Shown here: piece after piece, positions 1 through 9,058 of the stretch | Layout: every line of letters starts with the position of its first letter | How positions within the stretch are numbered: the first letter of the stretch is position 1 | Assembly (NCBI RefSeq): GCF_027484365.1 | Contig: NZ_JAIXTC010000028.1 | Coordinates: 1 to 34,913, forward strand | Length of the DNA stretch: 34,913 nt | Direction of reading: 5' to 3' | DNA from: Brevundimonas sp. | Lineage (GTDB): Bacteria > Pseudomonadota > Alphaproteobacteria > Caulobacterales > Caulobacteraceae | Notes under the pieces: model-generated | Seen by the model: only the letters and a program-made list of their open reading frames with translations | The model's database searches: none | Told to the model about the DNA's origin: nothing | Program-made: the position numbers and the translations under genes

Positions 1-212
1 AGCACATCGGAGCGGACTTCGGGCGAGGCCCCGGACCAGGCCGGAAAGGCGGCCTTGGCCGCGGCGACCGCAGCGTCGACCTCGGCCTGACCGCCGTCCG
101 GCGTGCGGGCGACCACCTCACGGGTGTTCGACGGATTGAGGCTCTCCGTCGGCCGGGCGACGTCCGCGCGCTCGCCGTCGATCAGATGGCTGAGGTTCAG
201 GGGCTCGGTCAT
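1..212 (-). CDS. Aldehyde dehydrogenase, probable 2,5-dioxovalerate (alpha-ketoglutaric semialdehyde) dehydrogenase, N-terminal part
   Basis: Only the first 70 codons are inside the window; the gene runs off the left edge. The minus-strand ATG at 212-210 gives MTEPLNLSHLIDGERAD, followed by the N-terminal pattern of NAD(P)-dependent aldehyde dehydrogenases: an LNPSNTREVVART segment, then EVDAAVAAAKAAFPAWS, the helix preceding the cofactor domain. The catalytic Cys and Glu lie outside the window, so substrate is inferred from context. The gene is divergent from kdgD, whose product (2,5-dioxopentanoate) is the substrate of alpha-ketoglutaric semialdehyde dehydrogenase, yielding 2-oxoglutarate. 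Membership of the ALDH superfamily is clear; the exact substrate is inference. No signal peptide is seen, so it should be cytoplasmic. Confidence 0.8.
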   Translation of the reverse strand, partial: MTEPLNLSHLIDGERADVARPTESLNPSNTREVVARTPDGGQAEVDAAVAAAKAAFPAWSGASPEVRSDV

Positions 213-353
213 GGGTGGGTCCTTGGGTTGTCGAGGGCGGTTTAGAGGCTCGCCCATGCCCTGCGAACACCGAAACGGGCATGGATCGAACCGACGTGTG
301 TATCGATCGAGGCCCGCAATCGGATGGCGACCACCGATCAAGCCAAAATGCGT

Positions 354-1409
<1,056 letters not shown>

Positions 1410-1478
1410 GGCCTGTGGCCTGTCCGGCCGGGTCCGGAGCGCCTAGCATCGTCCGCCTGAAGAACGGCGGGACCGATC

Positions 1479-2381
1479 ATGTTTGAACTCAGCCAGCTGC
1501 GGTGCTTCGTCGCCGTCGCCGAGGAACTGCATTTCGGCCGCGCGGCCCAGCGGCTGAACATGACCCAGCCGCCGCTGAGCCGTCAGGTGCAGCTGCTGGA
1601 GCGGATCCTGGGCGTGGTCCTGCTGGATCGCACCAGCCGGTCGGTGCGGCTGACGCCGGCGGGCCGGTCCTTCCTGATCGAGGCCAAACGCATCCTGAGG
1701 CTGGCCGAGAGCGCGGCCCTGGCGACGCGGCGGATCGGCAAGGGGGACGCGGGCCGGGTGGCCATCGGCTTCACGGCGGCCTCGGGCTACAGCTTCCTGC
1801 CCAGCCTGGTGGATCTGGCGCGGACCCGGCTGCCCAATGTCGACCTGACCCTGAGGGAGCTGGTGTCCGGCGAGCAGGTCGAGGCCCTGCTGACGGGCCG
1901 GATCGATCTCGGGCTGGTGCGGCCGCCGCTGACCCGGCCGGAGTTCGACAAGGTGAGGGTGCTGACCGAGCCCCTGGTCGCGGCCCTGCCCGCCGGGGAC
2001 CCCCGGCTGGAGAAGGACCGGCTGACCCTGGCCGACTTCGACGCCCTGCCGATGATCACCTATGCGCCCGAGGGCGCGGGCTATTTCCATTCGATGCTGA
2101 CGGCCATGTTCGACGAGGCCGGGGTGTCGCCGAACTACGTCCAGTACATGGCCCAGATCCACTCGATCCTGGCCCTTGTCCACGCCCGGATCGGGGCGGC
2201 GGTCGTGCCGGAGGCGGCGACCAAATTGCATTTCGAGGGGGTGGAGTTCCGCCCGCTGGAAACCTTCCCGGAGCGCCCGGTCGAACTGTTCGTGGTCTGG
2301 CGCAAGGACAACGACAACCCAAGCCTGAAGCCGCTGCTGGACCTGATCTCGGCCCAGGTGGCGGACGTACAGGCCCCCTGA
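1479..2381 (+). CDS. LysR-family transcriptional regulator
   Basis: The 300-residue protein has the standard LysR layout: an N-terminal winged helix-turn-helix (about residues 5-62, with the AVAEELHFGRAAQRLNMTQ-type start and the PPLSRQVQLLE recognition helix), a linker helix to about residue 90, and a periplasmic-binding-protein-like effector domain. Length is normal for the family. It sits 69 bp after kdgD in the same direction and only 12 bp before the carboxylesterase start, so it may be cotranscribed with either. LysR proteins commonly control neighbouring catabolic genes and respond to a pathway acid, so it is the first candidate to bind the element at 354-382. That link is inference; the effector cannot be read from the sequence. 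Confidence 0.9.
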   Translation: MFELSQLRCFVAVAEELHFGRAAQRLNMTQPPLSRQVQLLERILGVVLLDRTSRSVRLTPAGRSFLIEAKRILRLAESAALATRRIGKGDAGRVAIGFTAASGYSFLPSLVDLARTRLPNVDLTLRELVSGEQVEALLTGRIDLGLVRPPLTRPEFDKVRVLTEPLVAALPAGDPRLEKDRLTLADFDALPMITYAPEGAGYFHSMLTAMFDEAGVSPNYVQYMAQIHSILALVHARIGAAVVPEAATKLHFEGVEFRPLETFPERPVELFVVWRKDNDNPSLKPLLDLISAQVADVQAP

Positions 2382-2393
2382 AGGACACCGCCC

Positions 2394-3956
2394 ATGCCCA
2401 CCCGTCGCAGCGTCGTCGCCGGATCGGTCGCCCTGGCGGCCCTGATGCCCGGAGGGGTTCAGGTGGAGGGGGCGGCGCCGGTGGCGATGACCCGGCACGG
2501 GCCGGTGCGGGGCTATCTCGACCGGGACATCAAGGTCTTCAAGGGCGTCCGCTACGGCGCGGACACGGCCGCGCGGCGGTTCCGGCCGGCGGTGGCGCCG
2601 GAGCGTTGGACCGGGGTGGTCGAGGCCACGGCCTACGGAGCGGCCAGCCCCCAGGCGTCGGACGAGGCGAACCCGTCGGAGGACTGTCTGTTCCTGAACG
2701 TCTGGACCCCGGGGCTGGACGACGGGGGACGGCGACCGGTCATGGTCTATGTCCACGGCGGGGCCCATGCCAACGGCTCGGGATCGAGCCCCCTGTATGA
2801 CGGCGTCGCCCTGTGCCGGCGGGGCGATGTGGTCGTGGTGACCCTGAACCACCGGCTGAACGTCTTCGGCTACAACGGACTGGGGCAGCTGACGGGCGGC
2901 GTGTTCGCGAAGTCCGGCAGCGTCGGCAACCTCGACCTTATGCTGGCTCTGGAGTGGGTCAGGGACAGTATCGCGGCCTTCGGCGGCGACCCGGACAATG
3001 TCACCGTCTTCGGCCAGTCGGGCGGCGGGGCCAAGCTGGTGACCCTGATGGCCATGCCGTCGGCGGCGGGCCTGTTCCACAAGGTCATCACCATGAGCGG
3101 CCAGCATGTGACGGCCATGGGGCCGCAGCATGCCGAGCTGAGGATGCGCGCCTTCCTCGACCATCTGGGCCTGACGCCGGAACGGGCCGGGGAGCTGGCG
3201 ACCCTGCCCATGGGCCGGTTGGTGGAGGCCCTGTCGATGGACGATCCGATCGAGAAGGGCGGCATCTATTTCTGGTCGGTGATGGATCACGACACCCTGC
3301 CGAGGCACCCCTTCGTCCCCGATGCGCCGAAAGAAAGCGCGCATATTCCGATGATTATCGGAAACACCCACGACGAGGCGCGAGCCTTCACCGCGAACGA
3401 CGAGCGGAATTTCAGCCTGACCTGGGACACGGTAGCGGCCAAGCTGGCGCCCGAGTTCGTGGTCGACCTGAACGCCCAATATGTCGTCGACTGGTACCGG
3501 GCGAGGTTCCCGCAGATGTCGCCGGTCGACGTCTTCTTCGCGGCCGCGACCTGTGGCCGGTCGCGGCCCGGCCATCTGATCCAGGCCCAGGAGCGGGCAC
3601 GGATCGGGGACCGGACCTGGATGTACCAGCTCGACTTCGGCTCGCCGGTCGAACCGCGTCTGGGGGCCTATCATTCGTTCGACATCGCCCTGGCCTTCGA
3701 CAACTGTCACCAGCCGACGTCGAAGACGGGGACGGGTCCGGAGGCAATCGAGGTGGCGCGACGGATGAGCGAGACCTTCATCGCCTTCGCCCGTACCGGC
3801 GATCCGAACAATGCCGCCATCCCGGCCTGGGCGCCCTATGACCTGGAGCGCCGGTCGACGATGATCTTCGACGTCGACACCCGGTCCGTCGATGACCCGC
3901 GCGGCGACGAGCGGCGGCTGTTCCAGGTAGCGCCCTTCCTGAAGCAGGGGACCTGA
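2394..3956 (+). CDS. Type-B carboxylesterase (para-nitrobenzyl-esterase-like), exported
   Basis: This 520-residue alpha/beta hydrolase belongs to the carboxylesterase type-B family, which hydrolyses carboxylic esters. The N-terminus MPTRRSVVAGSVALAALM has a twin-arginine-like pair and a hydrophobic stretch, suggesting export. Family signatures are visible: SEDCLFLNVWTP (95-106), the oxyanion-hole HGGA (121-124) and the nucleophile elbow GQSGGG with Ser209. A Glu in GNTHDEARAF and the His in GAYHSFDI are the likely rest of the triad. It starts 12 bp after the LysR stop, so the two probably form a bicistronic unit. A role in removing acyl or methyl esters from a polysaccharide would fit the surroundings, but the substrate is unknown. 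Confidence 0.9.
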   Translation: MPTRRSVVAGSVALAALMPGGVQVEGAAPVAMTRHGPVRGYLDRDIKVFKGVRYGADTAARRFRPAVAPERWTGVVEATAYGAASPQASDEANPSEDCLFLNVWTPGLDDGGRRPVMVYVHGGAHANGSGSSPLYDGVALCRRGDVVVVTLNHRLNVFGYNGLGQLTGGVFAKSGSVGNLDLMLALEWVRDSIAAFGGDPDNVTVFGQSGGGAKLVTLMAMPSAAGLFHKVITMSGQHVTAMGPQHAELRMRAFLDHLGLTPERAGELATLPMGRLVEALSMDDPIEKGGIYFWSVMDHDTLPRHPFVPDAPKESAHIPMIIGNTHDEARAFTANDERNFSLTWDTVAAKLAPEFVVDLNAQYVVDWYRARFPQMSPVDVFFAAATCGRSRPGHLIQAQERARIGDRTWMYQLDFGSPVEPRLGAYHSFDIALAFDNCHQPTSKTGTGPEAIEVARRMSETFIAFARTGDPNNAAIPAWAPYDLERRSTMIFDVDTRSVDDPRGDERRLFQVAPFLKQGT

Positions 3957-4401
3957 AGGGCCCTCCAGACTCCGGAGACGGAGTCCGGATCGTCCGTTGA
4001 GTCTGGTTCGAGGGCTGATCCGGACCCGGAAATTGGAGTCCAGATCGTCCATAGAGTCCCATCGGACGAGAAAACACCGTCCGAAGCGTCCGAAGCGTTC
4101 ACTCCGTCCGGCTCGCGCCCGCACGATTTCAAAGACCGGGCCGCATTGTACGTCCGCTGGAAGCCGTGGTGGGTCTAAAGGCACATCCGGACTGGATGTG
4201 CTGTGATTACAGTATCCTAGGCGGTGAGACGATGATGGCTATCGGCCATTCGTCTCCTCCCCGTCCTGCGGACGGCGGCGTCGAGGTCGATGACGGGGTT
4301 ACCCCAAGCGGACTCTTCGGGTGACGGCTATGGGTGGGAAGCGGTCATGCAAACGGCCCCGCCGTTGCGGGGGGGCGTTGGTCAAGATCTGGCTTGGATC
4401 G
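3957..4401. other. Non-coding stretch between convergent genes, with degenerate repeats
   Basis: No gene is supported here. Seen directly: a hairpin GACTCCG-GAGA-CGGAGTC (3968-3985) 11 bp after the esterase stop, without a T tract; two copies of a 26-bp unit, GGAGTCCGGATCGTCC at 3980 and GGAGTCCAGATCGTCC at 4034, about 54 bp apart, matching at 21 of 26 positions; a perfect 8-bp stem GCACATCC/GGATGTGC (4181-4201); and a 29-bp segment (4311-4339) repeated at 6379-6407. These look like dispersed intergenic repeat remnants. Confidence 0.5.
4351..4372 (-). terminator. Possible weak terminator of the IPTL-CTERM gene
   Basis: Read on the minus strand, a stem CCCCGC-AACG-GCGGGG is followed by CCGTTT, starting about 30 bp after the stop codon at 4402. 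The T run is short, so termination is uncertain. Confidence 0.35.
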
Positions 4402-4971
4402 TTACGCGATGAGGCGTCGACGTTGGATGTACAGGGCTGCGCCACCTGCGAGGATCGTGCCGAACAGGATCATCGCCCATTCAGACAGGGTCGGAACCGG
4501 AGTGGGCGACGTGGCGACTACAGCAGCGGGACCATTTAAGCGGATGCCATAGGTGCCCGGTCCGTCCCCGAGCGTAGAAAGGACAAGGGTGTAGTTGCCT
4601 GCAGAGACCGGTCCGGAGACCGGACCGTCATCTATCGACAGTACGCATCCCGTAGCTGGTGAAGCCGGATTGAACGAACCGCTTATAATCGCTGCGCTCG
4701 CGTCACCCGTCGCATACCGGTCTTCCATCGAATAGGTGCCGGATACCGTTATAGTAATCGGCCGTGTTTGATAGTTGTTGTTAGACGTGGCATGCAGCGT
4801 GCAGCCGTTGTGATAGTGTTCGGCCAGAACGGGGTCAGCACCCGTGAGTGTGTAGTTGAAGTCAGTATCAACCTGAGCACTGGCTGTGCTTGCAAATGAC
4901 AGGCTGATCGCGGCCGCTCCGACGACGGCCAACGCGAATGATCTGACAATCAAAATGAGCCCCCACGGCAT
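4402..4971 (-). CDS. Secreted IPTL-CTERM sorting-domain protein
   Basis: A hydrophobic N-terminal signal ends at ...SFASTASAQ. It is followed by a roughly 120-residue Thr/Ser/Gly-rich, beta-type region with two Cys (in NGCTLHA and TGCVLSI). The C-terminus is a textbook IPTL-CTERM signal: VPTLSEWAMILFG, a hydrophobic helix and the basic end QRRRLIA. In known systems this signal is processed by an exosortase (exosortase H for the IPTLxxWG type) for delivery to the cell surface or exopolysaccharide. No exosortase is in the window. The start is uncertain: ATG at 4971 is listed (SD-like GGAG 11 nt upstream); a TTG at 4953 behind GGGGG would give MIVRSFALAVVG..., a more typical signal peptide; an upstream ATG at 4992 is also open. 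The function of the mature part is unknown. Confidence 0.8.
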   Translation of the reverse strand: MPWGLILIVRSFALAVVGAAAISLSFASTASAQVDTDFNYTLTGADPVLAEHYHNGCTLHATSNNNYQTRPITITVSGTYSMEDRYATGDASAAIISGSFNPASPATGCVLSIDDGPVSGPVSAGNYTLVLSTLGDGPGTYGIRLNGPAAVVATSPTPVPTLSEWAMILFGTILAGGAALYIQRRRLIA

Positions 4972-5410
4972 AAAACAGGGTTCTCCAAGCACTTCCTGCA
5001 GACGGAGTCAACGATCCGGGTCGCTCCGGGGATAATGGTCTGACGAACCAGCCGTGCGGGCCGAGGGTCAGTCCGAACAATATCGCCAAGGCGACGGTAA
5101 TCAGGTCGAACCACAACCACCCTTTGCAGTCGGATAGACCGTCTGAATTGGCCCGAAAGCAGTCTTTACGCTTCGGCCACGGAAACAGCCCCCCACTCCC
5201 GTTCGCGGACCGCGGACCGCGGACGCCGTAGACGCCGTAAAGGTCCGTTTTGGGTCGGGAACGGTCATCGTCTGCCGGGCGGAAAGCCGACGTTCGATCC
5301 GTCGCCCGGAAGCGGTCCCTCCTGAGGTCGGCCATGGGTAGCGAACGGTCATTTCGCTCCGGCCGAAGTCCCGACACGTGCTCTAAGGCGACCCCCCAGT
5401 GGAGTCGCCT
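4972..5410. other. Gene-poor region with repeat remnants
   Basis: Nothing here is convincingly coding. GAACGGTCAT-type words recur at about 5268 and 5349, with a related AGCGGTCAT at about 4340. They resemble the degenerate dispersed repeats often found between genes in Caulobacterales and sphingomonads. One minus-strand frame carries a short hydrophobic stretch (LITVALAILFGLTLGP, about 5050-5100) but has no clear start and overlaps the IPTL-CTERM gene. Confidence 0.4.
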
Positions 5411-5659
5411 ATGGCCGTCGAGACCGTCTACATCATCCAGACCTATGTGCAGGGTCGCGGCAAGGGCCTGAAGGCCGAGCAGCAGCAGGGCTGCAAGACC
5501 GCCGAAGAGGCTCGACGCAAGGCCGAACGGCTCGCTCCCTTGCGGCTCGGCGTGGTCGCTTTCTCCGCGTCAGCCGACACGGAGATGGGGGACTACGACG
5601 AGAACCCCACGATCCTGTTCAAGGCGGGTCAGTTACCGCCCCCCTGGGACGAGGAATAG
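5411..5659 (+). CDS. Conserved small hypothetical protein, 82 aa
   Basis: The product MAVETVYIIQTYVQGRGKGLKAEQ... is an 82-residue soluble protein ending PPPWDEE. It resembles small uncharacterised proteins I recall from other alphaproteobacteria, with a VYxxQTY start, an EEARRKAERLA helix and a GDYDENPxILFKxG segment. The ATG at 5411 has GTGGAG at 5399-5404 as ribosome binding site; an in-frame ATG at 5399 is less likely. It shows no signal peptide or membrane segment. The mixed beta-alpha-beta pattern suggests a small compact domain. Function is unknown and the neighbours give no hint. Confidence 0.7.
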   Translation: MAVETVYIIQTYVQGRGKGLKAEQQQGCKTAEEARRKAERLAPLRLGVVAFSASADTEMGDYDENPTILFKAGQLPPPWDEE

Positions 5660-5709
5660 GCTAGGGCTGGCGCGTCGGCCCTTCTTCACCCTCACCGAGA
5701 CCTCGCACA

Positions 5710-5904
5710 ATGATGACCGACCTCGAACGCATCGATGCGCTGCTCGACATGGTCGACCCCGCTCGCCCGCCGAACGAGAGCCGGGGACCGGAACTCACCG
5801 TCCTCGGGCTGGCCGTCGCGAAAGCCAAGGGCGGGTACGAGCCGACGAATGCCGGCTGGGTGATGATCGGCAATCGCGGCAGGGCGTTCCAGCCGCGCAA
5901 ATAG
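5710..5904 (+). CDS. Small hypothetical protein, 64 aa
   Basis: The frame encodes MMTDLERIDALLDMVDPARPP... and ends NRGRAFQPRK. It starts 50 bp after the preceding small gene in the same direction. Two adjacent ATG codons (5710 and 5713) are possible starts; only a weak GAG lies upstream. An acidic helix at the N-terminus and a basic C-terminus make it look like a real soluble protein rather than a shadow frame, but I do not recognise a family. It could be non-coding. Confidence 0.45.
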   Translation: MMTDLERIDALLDMVDPARPPNESRGPELTVLGLAVAKAKGGYEPTNAGWVMIGNRGRAFQPRK

Positions 5905-6046
5905 CGTCATTCCGGTCGCCATCGTTCGGGTCCTCAAAAGCCTGACCCGGCGCTGGAGGATGGCTGGGGTCCGCGCGGAAAGCGGACGCAGCGAACGACT
6001 GCCGAGGCTTGGAAGCGGGGATTGGACCAACGGCGGATCCCGGACC

Positions 6047-6301
6047 CTATCGGCTCCAGGGGAAGCGCAGCGTCGGCGGGTTCACATAGCGGTCCATGGC
6101 CAGAACCAGCCGCGCGCCTGACCCCGGCGCCAGGATCACGGTGAAGGTCGCCGCATCGACCGCCTGACGCGCCTCGCCGATCGTGACCGAGCGGATCCGG
6201 TGTTCGCCGTAGCCGCCGCCCTGTACGGTGACGGTGCGGGCCTCGGTGACGTTGAGGTTGACCAGGGTGACGGCAGTCTCGTCGTCGATCATGCGGTCCA
6301 C
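6047..6301 (-). pseudogene. Truncated copy of the 3' end of the 9059-10909 gene
   Basis: Minus-strand codons from VDRMIDDETAV to the stop (TAG at 6049-6047) encode 84 residues, 77 of them identical to the last 84 of the 616-residue protein (VDRMTDDETAV...FPWDR). The frame is intact in this part, but upstream of about 6302 the similarity stops abruptly and the rest of the gene is absent. No start codon or ribosome site is evident, so it is a gene remnant. With 9059-9313 it forms a direct repeat on either side of the GH127 gene. Confidence 0.85.
6047..6301 (-). repeat. Direct repeat, left copy (right copy 9059-9313)
   Basis: About 255 bp similar to the 3' end of the 9059-10909 gene; the encoded peptides agree at 77 of 84 positions, so the copies have diverged and are not a recent duplication. 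Both copies lie in the same orientation and bracket the GH127 gene. Similarity stops close to the stop codon on one side and near the VDRM codons on the other. Confidence 0.8.
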
Positions 6302-6606
6302 GGGGACGCGAGCCCGAAGGTCAGAGCGGCGAGGAGGGGGAGGGGGCGAGGGGTCTGTGTACGGGACGACCCTGACCGAACTCTTCGGGTGTCGCCTATG
6401 GGCGGGACCCTGAACGTCCCATCGACCCGGTCCGGGCTCCGCCCTGCGCGAAAGGCTATCCGCGCAGCGCTGCATGATACGCGACAGGCCGGGTTCAGGC
6501 AGATCGTCTGGATTGCCTCGAGCACGCTCGCCCGTGATTGACCGATCGTCTTATGATAGCGCTATCATCGAATGGCAGGGCAGCCAGTACCCTGGGGAGG
6601 CGACCA
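6302..6606. other. Upstream region of the GH127 gene
   Basis: No gene is supported. The stretch holds the second copy (6379-6407) of the 29-bp repeat at 4311-4339 (25 of 29 matches), a TTGACC (6538-6543) that could be a -35 box, and the palindrome at 6553-6568. Confidence 0.45.
6553..6568. promoter_or_regulatory. Perfect 16-bp palindrome, candidate LacI-family operator of the GH127 gene
   Basis: ATGATAGCGCTATCAT is a perfect inverted repeat with the central CG typical of LacI-family operators. It starts 54 bp before the GTG start and overlaps the place where a -10 box would fall after the TTGACC at 6538. Its half-site differs from the TGCAA type of the starch locus, so a different LacI-family regulator, not in this window, is expected. 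Confidence 0.65.
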
Positions 6607-8973
6607 GTGGATTCAGGAGCGCAAGGCCGCGCAGGCCGCATGTCGCGGCGACAGATGATGCTGGCCACTGCGATGGCCGCCAGCGCTCCAAAGGCCTTTG
6701 CCCGGACTCAACCGAGTGGAATAGCCCCGGTTGCTGCCGGGCTTGTGTCGTTGAAGCCCTCAATCTTTGCCTCGGCGGAGTCCGCCAATCGCGCCTGGCT
6801 CGCCTCTCTGTCGCCCGACCGGCTGCTGCATAACTTCCACAAGGCCGCCGGCCTGCCGTCCAGGGGCCCGGTGTACGGTGGCTGGGAGGCGCAGAGCATC
6901 GCCGGCCATACGCTGGGCCATTATCTGAGTGGTTGCGCCCTGACCGTGGCGAATACCGGCGATCCGCTGCTCAAACAGCGGCTGATCGACACCGTGGCGG
7001 AGATGGCGCGGATCCAGGTGGCGCAGGGCGACGGCTACGTCGGCGGCACCACCCTTTGGGGGCAGACGGATGCGGTCGACGGCAAGCGGGTTTTTGAACA
7101 GCTGCGTCGGGGGGACATCCGGGTAACGCCGTTCAGCCTGAACGACGGCTGGGTGCCGATCTATGCCTGGCACAAGGTCCATGCCGGCCTGCTGGCGGCC
7201 CATAGTCTTGCGGGGACGCCGGGCGCCCTGGATGTCGCGATCGGCATGGCGGGCTATCTGGCCGACATTCTTGACGGTCTCACCGACGACCAGGTGCAGC
7301 AAATCCTGATCGCTGAACATGGCGGAATCAACGAGGTCTACGCCGAGACCTATGCCCTGACGGGAAATCGACGATGGCTGGACGTCGCCCGGAGGCTTCG
7401 CCACCGGGCGGTTCTGGACCCTCTGGCGGAGGGGCGGGACGAACTCGCCGGCCTTCACGCCAATACCCAGATCCCGAAGGTCATCGGCCTGGCGCGCCTG
7501 CACGAGGTCACCGGGGACGCGGCCGAGGCGCGAACGGCGCGCTTCTTCTACGAGACGGTCACCCGCCGTCACAGCTACGCCATCGGAGGGAACTCCGACC
7601 GGGAGCATTTCACGCCGGCCGGCAAGATCGCGGCCCATATCAGCGAGACGACCTGCGAGGCCTGCAACACCTACAATATGCTGAAACTGGCCCGGCACCT
7701 GTACGCCTGGGCGCCGCATGCCGCCCTGTTCGACGACTATGAACATGCCCAGCTGAACCACATCATGGCCCACCAGCGGCCGGACACGGGCCGGTTCGTG
7801 TATTTCATGCCGCTGTCGGCGGGGTCGAGGCGGAGCTATTCGACGCCGGAGGACAGCTTCTGGTGCTGCGTCGGCTCGGGCATGGAGAGCCATGCCAAAC
7901 ATGCAGATTCGATCTACTGGCGTGACGCCGACGCCCTGTACGTCAACCTCTATATCCCGTCTCGCCTGACGCTTCCCGACGCCGGCCTCGCGCTGGAGAT
8001 GGACACCGCCTATCCCATGGAGGGCGAGGTGATCCTGACGGTGACGGCCGCGCCGACGCGCGATCTGGATCTTGCCTTGCGTCTGCCGCGCTGGGCCGCA
8101 TCGCACAGCCTCACCGTCAACGGCGAACGCCAGCGGACGACGATGGATCGGGGCTATCTGCGGATCCGCCGTCGCTGGGCGGCGGGCGACCGCATCGTTC
8201 TGACCCTGCCCATGGTGTTGCGGGCGGAACCGACACCGGACGATCCAGACCTGGTCGCCTTCCTGAGCGGCCCCCTGGTTCTCGCCGCCGATCTGGGACC
8301 GGCCGAGGCCGCATTCGACCAACCCTCGCCGGCCTTCATCGTCACAGACAGCCCGACCGCCTTGCTTCGCCCGGTGGCTGAACAGGCCCAGACCTTCATC
8401 GCGCCGCTCGCCCAGGGCGGAACGGTCAGGTTCTCGCCGTTCTTCAGCCAGTACGACCGACGCTCGGCCGTCTATGCGCCGCTGTTCACCCCGGCACGCT
8501 GGGCGACTGAAGGGGAGGTTTTCCTGCAGGCCGAGCGCCGCCGCATCGACCTGGCCCGGCGCACGATCGACGCCGTCTTCCTCGGCGAGCAACAGCCCGA
8601 GATCGACCATGGCGTGGTCGCCCGACGCGCGGACATCATTCAGATCAACGGCCGAAGCGGACGACGGATTTCGAACGGCGGCCAGATCGACCTGTGGCTG
8701 GCGCGAGGCGACACACCGAGCCTGCTGCGCCTGATCTATTGGGGCGAGGACGTGGGCCAGCGCGGGCTGATCCTTCTCGACGGCGCGCCGCTGGGCCAGG
8801 TGACGTTCGCCGACGACCGACGCGACGGCTTCCAGGCGTTTGACCTGCTCCTGCCCGCGGGCCCGTCCCCGGCCGCGATCACCGTGCAGGCGACGGACGG
8901 AGAGTTGACGCTCTATGAGGTGCTGACGCTTACGCCTCCAGACGAGGGCAGACCGGCCGAACCTCCGCGATGA
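6607..8973 (+). CDS. GH127/GH146-type (DUF1680) beta-L-arabinofuranosidase, Tat-exported
   Basis: This 788-residue enzyme should release beta-L-arabinofuranose from arabinan, arabinogalactan or hydroxyproline-linked arabinosides. The (alpha/alpha)6 catalytic domain carries the zinc-thiolate site of GH127: Glu351 and Cys353 in TCEACNTYN and the Cys420-Cys421 pair in FWCCVGSGMESH; the first Cys of the pair is the nucleophile in HypBA1. Glu333 in DREHF fits the acid/base. The C-terminal part begins with GEQQPEIDHG and resembles the extra domain of GH146-like members. The GTG at 6607 is preferred because GGGGAGG lies at 6595-6601. It gives a twin-arginine signal (SRRQMMLATAMAAS), so the enzyme should be periplasmic. 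The gene stands alone, is convergent with the 9059-10909 gene, and is bracketed by a duplicated segment. GH127 versus GH146 is not settled. Confidence 0.88.
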   Translation: MDSGAQGRAGRMSRRQMMLATAMAASAPKAFARTQPSGIAPVAAGLVSLKPSIFASAESANRAWLASLSPDRLLHNFHKAAGLPSRGPVYGGWEAQSIAGHTLGHYLSGCALTVANTGDPLLKQRLIDTVAEMARIQVAQGDGYVGGTTLWGQTDAVDGKRVFEQLRRGDIRVTPFSLNDGWVPIYAWHKVHAGLLAAHSLAGTPGALDVAIGMAGYLADILDGLTDDQVQQILIAEHGGINEVYAETYALTGNRRWLDVARRLRHRAVLDPLAEGRDELAGLHANTQIPKVIGLARLHEVTGDAAEARTARFFYETVTRRHSYAIGGNSDREHFTPAGKIAAHISETTCEACNTYNMLKLARHLYAWAPHAALFDDYEHAQLNHIMAHQRPDTGRFVYFMPLSAGSRRSYSTPEDSFWCCVGSGMESHAKHADSIYWRDADALYVNLYIPSRLTLPDAGLALEMDTAYPMEGEVILTVTAAPTRDLDLALRLPRWAASHSLTVNGERQRTTMDRGYLRIRRRWAAGDRIVLTLPMVLRAEPTPDDPDLVAFLSGPLVLAADLGPAEAAFDQPSPAFIVTDSPTALLRPVAEQAQTFIAPLAQGGTVRFSPFFSQYDRRSAVYAPLFTPARWATEGEVFLQAERRRIDLARRTIDAVFLGEQQPEIDHGVVARRADIIQINGRSGRRISNGGQIDLWLARGDTPSLLRLIYWGEDVGQRGLILLDGAPLGQVTFADDRRDGFQAFDLLLPAGPSPAAITVQATDGELTLYEVLTLTPPDEGRPAEPPR

Positions 8974-9058
8974 GTCGGAATCGAAGGTTCGAGGCCTGGG
9001 AAGACATCATCCGAAGCGGGTCGGAAATGGACACTCGACCGGCGTCGGAAACCCGACC

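Noticed and set aside
3968..3985. Hairpin after the carboxylesterase as terminator
   Set aside because: The stem is good, but no T tract follows; it is part of the repeated unit in this region.
3980..4060. Short repeats as a CRISPR array
   Set aside because: Only two imperfect copies with no constant spacer pattern and no cas genes.
1443..4184. Very long minus-strand open frame (913 codons) opposite the LysR and esterase genes
   Set aside because: Its product is Arg/Gly/His/Pro rich without any family pattern; the opposite strand has two clear genes. It is a shadow frame of GC-rich DNA.
4868..5377. Minus-strand frame with a hydrophobic LITVALAILFGLTLGP segment
   Set aside because: It has no good start, overlaps the IPTL-CTERM gene by more than 100 bp in another frame, and the rest looks like translated repeat; a small membrane protein remains possible but unsupported.
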